NCBI RefSeq assembly: GCF_041734735.1
Contig: NC_134876.1
Span: forward strand, 83,680,174-83,744,173
Source of the DNA: Babylonia areolata
Taxonomy: Eukaryota; Mollusca; Gastropoda; Neogastropoda; Buccinidae
Reading direction: 5' to 3'
DNA length: 64,000 nt
Both the position numbers and the translations under genes were made by a program. The notes under the pieces were generated by a model. The model ran no database searches. It was not told the origin of the DNA and saw only the letters and a list, made by a program, of their open reading frames with translations. Of the stretch, positions 53,901-62,322 are shown piece by piece; the stretch's first letter is position 1, and each line of letters opens with the position of its first letter.

Positions 53901-55859
53901 TTCCACAGTCTATGATGTACTATCTGTGCTGATTAGGTTGTGAGATGTAAACTCTGGGATGGGCACTAGCTGCCTATTCTGCAATGTTATTTGCCTATAT
54001 GGCCTTTTTTATGTATTTTTTGTTTGGCTTTGAAGAATTGTTTTTTCCTCTTTTGTCATTTTTTGTAATCTGGGGATGAAAAATTAAGGAGCTACATGGT
54101 TGGGATACTGTATCATGTACCATGTGTTGTGTTGTGGGTTTTTTCTAAGTGTTTTTTCTAGTAGATGTGACAGTTTGGTTTGACGCGGTTGAGCACTTGT
54201 ATGGTTTGACAGTCCTGTTATGGCCCTGTGCAGTCAGCTGGACTAGAAGCAACAAAAACAAACAAACAGCCCTGGTATGGGAGAAGCAGTTAAGCTGTTC
54301 AGAAAAGAAAAAGTGTGTGAAAGCTTTCATGCCAAGAAGAATACAAAGGTTTTTCTGCTCAAATGACAGGAACATGTATATATATGGTCTGAAATCTAAA
54401 AGGACAACGAACGTTGTAATCTGCCAGGTTGTCAGATTAAAACTTGTCTGTGGTCATAAAGAAGCACTAACTGTGATAATGAATGTTTCTTTGAGTCCAG
54501 GAATGAAAAAACTTTCACTTGATAATGTAAAGAAGATGAACAAATTCTCTCTTTTTAATATAATTATGTTATTGTTATGTTGGTTGCTTGTAAAGTATGT
54601 TATGTGTAACTTTAATAGTTATATGTAATGTTTTCAGTTTGACCGTTATAAGGTTGATTTGTTTAGTGTTATAAAATATTTTTGTTTCTTATAAAGCTAG
54701 GGTAACTATTTGTGTCATGTAAAATGATTTTGTTTCTTACAAAGCTAGAGTAACTATTTGTGTCATGTAAAATGTTTCTGTTTCTCAAGCTGAGGTTAGG
54801 TTTTCTTTTTCATACCAGATTCTGCTGATGTGAAGCAGCCAGAGAAAAAAGGTACATGTTAACCTTTTTTTGTGTGTTGCTTCCTTATTTTCAGCAAGCT
54901 TAAATGTGTGTGGTGTTTTATTTCATCTCATTTGTTATTATTATTATTTTTTTTTGTGGATGCTTAATAATGCGTGAAGTGTATGCGGCATTGTCATGCT
55001 ACAATGGAGTATGGACTGTGATAGTGGGTAGTCGCATGCACAGTTTGAGGGGATCAGCTGGAAACTTCTTTATTACTTTTACTCCATCCTCATGGTTTAG
55101 GGAGAGAAAGAGTTCAGATTAATTGGCATAGCATATTGACTTTTGTTGTCCTGTACTGGCTAGTTTTTCTGTGGATAGTGAATCCACAAAAATCAAACTA
55201 CCAAACCATTTTGAACTTCATCTGGCAGATCTCGGAAAAAGAAAAAGTGCAGCTTCTTCGATAGTACAGAGACTTGGTGGCATGTTTTCAGGACAAAAAT
55301 CTGGAATGGGTTATATTTTTTGGATTGATACATATATTATGCCATCAGAATTAATATGTGATCAAGGACTAGAACTTGTGTGGTTGGAGAACAAGGTTTC
55401 TTTAAAACAGTAGGCACAGTACAGATTGTGTCCTACAGGTTGTGCCACAGTGTCTGCTTATTAGTGATAAGTAGTCAACTGGTTAACCTTTGCTGTTTGA
55501 TGCCTACATTTCTGCGCACAATGCATCAAGGCTATAAATTTATCAGTGAAGAATCCATCCATGTCTTTGCTTATTGTGAAACTCCACACATTTAGATTAT
55601 TTTGTGGGTGAAATTTAACTAATTACTTGAAGAAATTATTCTCTCAGCCATATATTTTATTTGATTATTTATTATTGTGGTGCTTCTTCATTCTGAATGG
55701 CAGAGAAATATTACATGGCTAAGCTATATTCTCTTTAAGTCACTTGTGCTTCTGTGCATTTGTTATATTTTTGTATACTGCTTACTTTCATCTGCTTTTT
55801 ATGTATAAATTTATCTGTATACATGTGTGTGTCTTGTGTATCTGTGGTGTGTGCATGAA

Positions 55860-55903
<44 letters not shown>

Positions 55904-56685
55904 CGTACGTACAAGCTAACACTTTGTGTACACTTTTTTTTTCATAAGCTGCACAGTAAGATTTTTTTTTTTGTGTTACATTTTTTTTACTGTTTAACAC
56001 AGCAATAAGTGTTCATTTTTAAAGCAAAGTAGATAAGCAGATATTAGTAGAATTTTACCTTCATACACTCGCACATACATACACACATATATGCGTACAC
56101 GCATATACCCACATATGGAAGGGAAAGCTATATAAAAAAGACAACATTAACTGAACAGATAAAATGGTGAGCATTGAAGTGTTTGCACAGTCACTTTCAA
56201 ATTAAGTGTGTGTGTGTGTGTGTGTGTAAGGAGGTTGTGGTATGGTGTGGGATACTTGCAGGGCTTACACTTATAGATGCTGGTATATGCACCTGTGCTT
56301 GCATATGTACTTGCGTGTTTTTATCTGTGTGTTTTTCTGTATCTTTGGTTGTTTCTTTATCCCTTTCGGTTGCTTACCTTTACCCCTATATGATGAAAAA
56401 AGGAGTGGGGTGTGTGTGTGTGTGTGTGTGTGTGTGTTGTCAGTAAAATGTAAAGTAAACATGCCAGCTGATTTTAAGATGTGGTGATATGTTAGTACAA
56501 ATGAGCACACATCTTGATTTAGGTTTTTTTTGTTCTTATTATCTGTGGTATATTTCATACTTTTGTTTACCTTTTGTGCTTGAGAATTGAATGGGTGAGC
56601 ACTTTATGAGGACCAGAATTTTTTCCTTTCAGTTATGTTGTAATTAAATTATAGACCCAACACATTCCCACACACCTGCATGTGT

Positions 56686-56720
<35 letters not shown>

Positions 56721-57416
56721 CATGTACATGTATGTGTGTTTGAGTGCATTTGTGTTGACTTGTATGTGTTCATGTTCAAAGTTTGTACCATACTTTCAAC
56801 ACGTAAATTTGGTCTGTTGCCTTGCGTGAAAGCCATTATGAATATCCATCAATAAGATGGAGGAAGAGAGTTATTAGTTTTTTTTTTATAAGTGCTGAGA
56901 GTTGCAGGGGGAGCTTTTTCTTCTTCACGATGTAGTTGAATTTATTTTGCCTATTTGCCTCACATTTTATGTAATTGACTGAGCTGTTTTTCTCATTAAG
57001 GCCCCCCCTCACTCCTCCAACCCTCACATCTCTGCCGTCTTCATTGTGTCCCAAATTCTGTGTTGTCTTTCTTTGTTTTTTCTTTTATAAACATATACAT
57101 CATGTATTAACTGTGTCAGTCATCAAATTCTTCACCGTTGTATTGGAAAGGAGGTGACTGGCACAGTTACTTTTTTTTTTTTTTATAGAAAAAGTGAGTC
57201 AAGTGCCGTTTGTGCAATGCGCTCTTCTATTTTGTATTTGTATTTCTTTTTATCACAACAGATTTCTCTGTGTGAAATTCGGGCTGCTCTCCTCAGGGAG
57301 AGCATGTCACTACACAACAGCACCACCCAATTTTTGTATTTTTTCCGGCGTGTAGTTTTATTTGTTTTTCCTTTCGATGCATACAACCATGCACATGCAT
57401 GTACGTGTGTGTGTGT

Positions 57417-57450
<34 letters not shown>

Positions 57451-59927
57451 ATCAGACATACACACAGACACACACACACACACAGAGAAAGAGCATGGAT
57501 GATTGGATGGTGTTGGAGAGGACAGTAGAACAACATTGAATTATGTTCCACAGTTTATTACTGTGCACTGTGATTGTGAATTTGGTTTTTCTGATATTGT
57601 TTTGTTTTTTCTATGTTGTACAGAGCCTGACCCTTATGCTAAATGGAAGCGAAAGAAGGTGGAAAAGCCTAGGAAAAAGGAAGTGGACGAGGAAGAGCTC
57701 AAAAAGTAAGTATTTTCATTTGTGGGTATTCATGAATTTGTATATAGATTTAATATTAAATCATTCAAAGTTAGGAATTGCTTTTTTGGGGGGGTCCCAT
57801 TAAGGACCAGTGACTGGCTCATTAAAAATGACCAGATATCCTTTTATTTTGTTTCCTTTTATTTCTTTTATGCCTAACCAGGCATTTCCAGTTAAAGGGT
57901 TGTGATACGTTATTAAGACCAATACACTGGATTTACTGCTGGTGGTAATATTATGATTTCTTACCATGTCAGTGATTATTTGCTGATATGTTGGTGTAAG
58001 ATTAAGAACAATTGTACAGTCATTTTTCACATTCAGATGTTATACATTGGAAGTTAAACAATTTAATCCAGGCTTTATTTTTCAGAAATGAGAAGGGCTG
58101 CAGTATTACAGTTTCTGTTTATCACTCCCATTGTTTAATTTGAATGGCCTGAAAAGACTCAGAGATTGAGTTACTAGCAGATGAGAATAATTATAACAGA
58201 CTGTGCAAGAAAAAAAATTATTTTGGTGTCATATACTGTACCGTGTCAAACAGATGCAAACTAGGCCTATCGGTTTGCTCTGCTTTGTCCCCCTTTTTCT
58301 GGTTTCATGTGTTTTTTTGTGTGATATTTTTTTCTTTTCAGCAGAGCCAAGAAATAGCATTTTATTTCTTCAAACAGCTACCATGAATAAGCTACCATGG
58401 CAGAGAGAAAGGATGACGAATATATATATATTTTTTTAACTCCCATTACAGGCTTCTTTCAGAGAAAAGATAGCAAGTAAATTTTCTTTTTTATTTTTTG
58501 AACCACCATTGCAGACTCTTCAAAGAGAAAGAATAAGTGTAAACTTTGTTTTTACTTTCTCAAATACCCCCTCCCCCCAAGCCTCCTACAATGCAGGCTG
58601 TTCAAAGATAAAAGGATAACAACTGTATAATTTCAACAACAACAACAAAATCCACCTCACTCCCACGCCCATTTTGCAGGCGCAGTCAAGCGGCAGCTGG
58701 TCCGAAGATGTCAAAAGAAGAACGGCGCCAGCTGTTTGAGGCCCAGGTGAAGGCGGAGGATGAGCTGAATGCTGAGCGTCAGCGCCAGCAGGAGGCCTTG
58801 CTGCAGCAGCAACAGGCGGCCACTGCCCTCTTCTTCCAGCAGAACCCTGCACTGGCTGCCTTGGCCGCTCTGGGCATTGACCCTGCCCTGCTCATGGCTC
58901 AGGGGCAAGGTGGGGTACCCTTTTCTGATGGAATGACTGTTATTCTTCTTTGAAAGGGGATGACTGTTCTGAGTCATTTAAATTTTTGTTTCTTGAAATT
59001 GGATTTTAATTTTTTTTTCTTTTTTTCTTTTTTGTTGTTGCTTACAATGAGCCTGAAGGCTAATTTCTGCACTGTGTATGTTTCAAACATTAAAGTGAAT
59101 TATTTGATTGATTCTCTTCTGTCACAACAGATATTATATATACTGAAAGTCTGACTTGCTTTCCTCTCTTGGAGAGGATGTTGGGGTGTGGGGGATGGGG
59201 GGGTGGGGGGCTTGGTGACAAATATCTGTTGTTTCATTACTATTTGTTTCTTGAGCACTGATAAGTGGAGGTTAACGACCTGTTGGCAAAAAGGCCTTGA
59301 AGGTAAAGTTGTTCAGGGCTTAGGTCTTGGCTGGATGAAGGTTGTGTTGTTTGAAGGGGTGAGTCCTGTTGATAATAGATTCCAGATTGCTATTTACTGA
59401 TACAAAGGTGGACGTGATAAGTGTTCAGTTGATGATTTCAAGGAGGCTACAAGTTTTGTTGATATTTCTTTTTATTTCTAAGGTCAGTGATTGTAAGTTG
59501 GTGTTTTAACACACCATTTCTCGAGTGCATTTTTCTCTTCTGTCACAGCAGATTTCTGTGTGTACTGAAATTCAGTCTAACATTGAGGGGGTCAGAGAGC
59601 CTTGGTCACTGATATCTATTTTTTGGTTGCCTTGCATTTCTTCGGCATAGTTTCCACTTAGTTGTTTGTTTTACCTAAACATGGGTACAGTCTGCATGTT
59701 GTGGATTCAATACCCCATTCTTGGTTGGTGAAAAACTTGGTGACATTTGCAGTTTGGGAGGGAATTCTTAAAAACATTTGCCTTTCACCTATGACTCTTG
59801 ACATGCTTTAACACTTGTGCCTACGTAGTCTTGTGAAGAAGTTTGAAAGATCAGAATCAGAGACAATGCACAAACAGCGCATTAGAAATATGAATGTGTT
59901 TGTGTGGTGTGTGTATGTGCATATGTG

Positions 59928-59966
<39 letters not shown>

Positions 59967-61583
59967 ACATGTATCTGCCCTCTTTCATTAATTTAATGGG
60001 TTTTTTCAGTTTGAGTGTCATTAGACATGTGATTTGTGTGTGTTTGTAGATGGAGAGGAGTGGGGTTCAGGGGGCGTTGTGGTAAAATGGGGATACAGAG
60101 AGAAAGGATAAACTAGAACAGTGGAATCAAGTGATGCCCTTGTGGATACACAGGAAAAGGGTAAACTAGAACAGGGGAATCAATTGATGCCTGTGTGGAT
60201 ATACAGAAAAAGGATAATCCAGAACAGGGGAATCAACTGATGATGCCTGTGTGGACATACAGAAAAGGGATAAACCAGAACAGGGGAATCACCTGATGCC
60301 TGTGTGGACATACAGAAAAGGGATAAACCAGAACAGGGGAATCATCTGATGCCTTTGTGGATATTATACAGGGAGAGGATAAACCAGAACAGGGGAATCA
60401 ACTGATGCCTGTGTGGACATACAGAGAAAGGATAAACCAGAACAAGGGAATCAACTTACACCGATGTGCGTGTGTTGCAGCGGCGGTGCTGGACGCCAGC
60501 CTCCAGCAGTTCAGCAGCATCCTGAGCCCTGAGCAGCTGCAGGCATTGATGCTGGCCACGCAGGCGGCTGGTGGGGACATCGCTTTGGCCGCCCAGCAGC
60601 TGATGAACCAGCCAGGCCTCTTCCCCCCAACCCACCCCCCTCCCCAGGACCCCTACCAGCAGGTGAGGGGGCAGGTCTGCTGCCAGGTGTCTGTCTGTCT
60701 GTCTGCAGTGTTGTGTGTTGTAGATGTTTTTGAAGGACTGGTATTGTTTGGATGACAGACTTTGATTTGTTGTCTGTACCGTATCTGCTGTTGAAGCTGT
60801 TCTGTATGCTATCAAGACAAAGATACTCGAAGTATGACAATCATTCAGATATGTCAGTGGTTATTATCATACAGATGTCATTTAGATTTTATATTTTGAG
60901 TGTATATACGTATGTTTGTGCGCGTGTGCGTGCGCATTGATATTTAATGTATGTCTGTATACATTTGTATGTTGCCAACACACGCACACACATACATACA
61001 TACACACACACAGAGAAAAAAATTACGCACACCTAGTATGAAACACAAATGTAAGAAACAGAAAAGGCAGCAAATAAGGAGACAGGTAACAGGGATATGT
61101 GCAGATTGACACATTATGTGGGGGAAGGGAGAGAGAGAGAGAGAGAGTTTGTATTTGCAAACTGGTTTGTATAGTCCCTTGCTGCTGTTTCATCATTCGT
61201 GTCTGTGCCCCTATGTGTGGTGAGTGTGTGTGTGCACATGTGTTTGTGCATTCATAAGTACATGTGTGCATATGTCCTGTTTGTTTAGCCAATGATTACT
61301 AGATTAGTGGTATTTATATTTAAGAAATATTGTCTGGCTATTAATAATTAAGAGTACAAGAGCTACAGTCTATGCCTGTGACAGAGATCAGCAGTACTCA
61401 CAGCTTGCCATGGCCTGTGATGATGTTCTGACTTACTCTCTCCGTTTTTGTTGTTGTTTATGTGTGTTGCTTTTGACAATATGTTGGTAGTGAATAGCAC
61501 CAGAACTGCTTCCTTGCCTGTGTATATGCCATACTGCTTGCGTACATGCCATACTACTTACATATGTGCCATACTGCTGTTTC

Positions 61584-61634
<51 letters not shown>

Positions 61635-61797
61635 TTTCTGCCTGTTTAACTATCAGTGGACAATTCTTTTGTCGCCATTAGTGTTCATACAATTGTTGAC
61701 ATTTGTTTGGGTATTTTGGTGCTTTAGTGTGTATCTCTTTTTGTTTATGTATATTGTTAGCCTGATGATAAATGGATACTGTAAGCACTGTTTTTCT

Positions 61798-61840
<43 letters not shown>

Positions 61841-62285
61841 CCATTGATATATGAATATATGTCTATATATATATTTGTATGTGGCAAATATTTGTCACGC
61901 GTGCAAACAAACTCATCCCTAACTGTACATTGTTGAAAATCAGAAGTACTTATACTATGCAGCAGCATGCTTTATGGTTCTGCTGCCAACAGTTCCACAC
62001 AAGTCCGTGTCATCTTTGTTCAGCAGATGCAAGGGGTCTTCCCTGGCCCATCAGGTTCTCAGCCTTACCAGGATCCTGCTCTTCTGCAGCAACAACAGCA
62101 GCAGCAACAGCAGCAACTGGCAATGCAGCAACTGGTGAGTGAACACAAAGTAAGCGTGGTATTGCCAACAGGTTGGCCACCCAGGTTCTGCCTCTGGTTT
62201 TTAGTTTTTAAGATACCCATTGTGCCTGAAATGTTGGTGGGTTTTAAGTGAGCGGGAATGTGGTTTTCATCTTTATATATATATA

Positions 62286-62322
<37 letters not shown>

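Larger units (their letters stand above)
53322..54818 (+). other. SETD2 intron 14
   Basis: 1,497 nt, GT-AG. A possible SINE lies near 54160-54266 and a 48-bp tandem repeat at 54673-54795, ending just before the exon 15 acceptor. The rest is featureless. Confidence 0.82.
54852..57623 (+). other. SETD2 intron 15
   Basis: 2,772 nt, GT-AG. It is rich in microsatellites: (GT)n at 55862-55898, 56204-56227 and 56408-56437, (CA)n at 56691-56716, mixed GT/GC/CA at 57404-57485. The antisense SINE fragment lies at 57229-57378. No coding sequence seen. Confidence 0.85.
58910..60480 (+). other. SETD2 intron 17 with old SINE pieces and a minisatellite
   Basis: 1,571 nt, GT-AG. Two diverged copies of the SINE core (TTCTCTTCTGTCACAACAGA-type) lie at 59117-59230 and 59533-59610, a (GT)n tract at about 59929-59965, and the 53-bp minisatellite 60100-60470 that reaches exon 18. 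Confidence 0.82.
60663..62023 (+). other. SETD2 intron 18
   Basis: 1,361 nt, GT-AG. It contains microsatellites at 60973-61017 (CA-type), 61586-61627 (CA)n and 61800-61839 (GT)n. Nothing else recognised. Confidence 0.84.

Noticed and set aside
58910-58920. Alternative donor GTACCC at 58915 for exon 17
   Set aside because: It would leave phase 0, and exon 18 would then be read as RRCWTP... instead of the coherent AAVLDASLQQF.
60100-60470. Possible CRISPR-like array
   Set aside because: The units are contiguous 53-bp tandem repeats without unique spacers, in an animal intron: an ordinary minisatellite.
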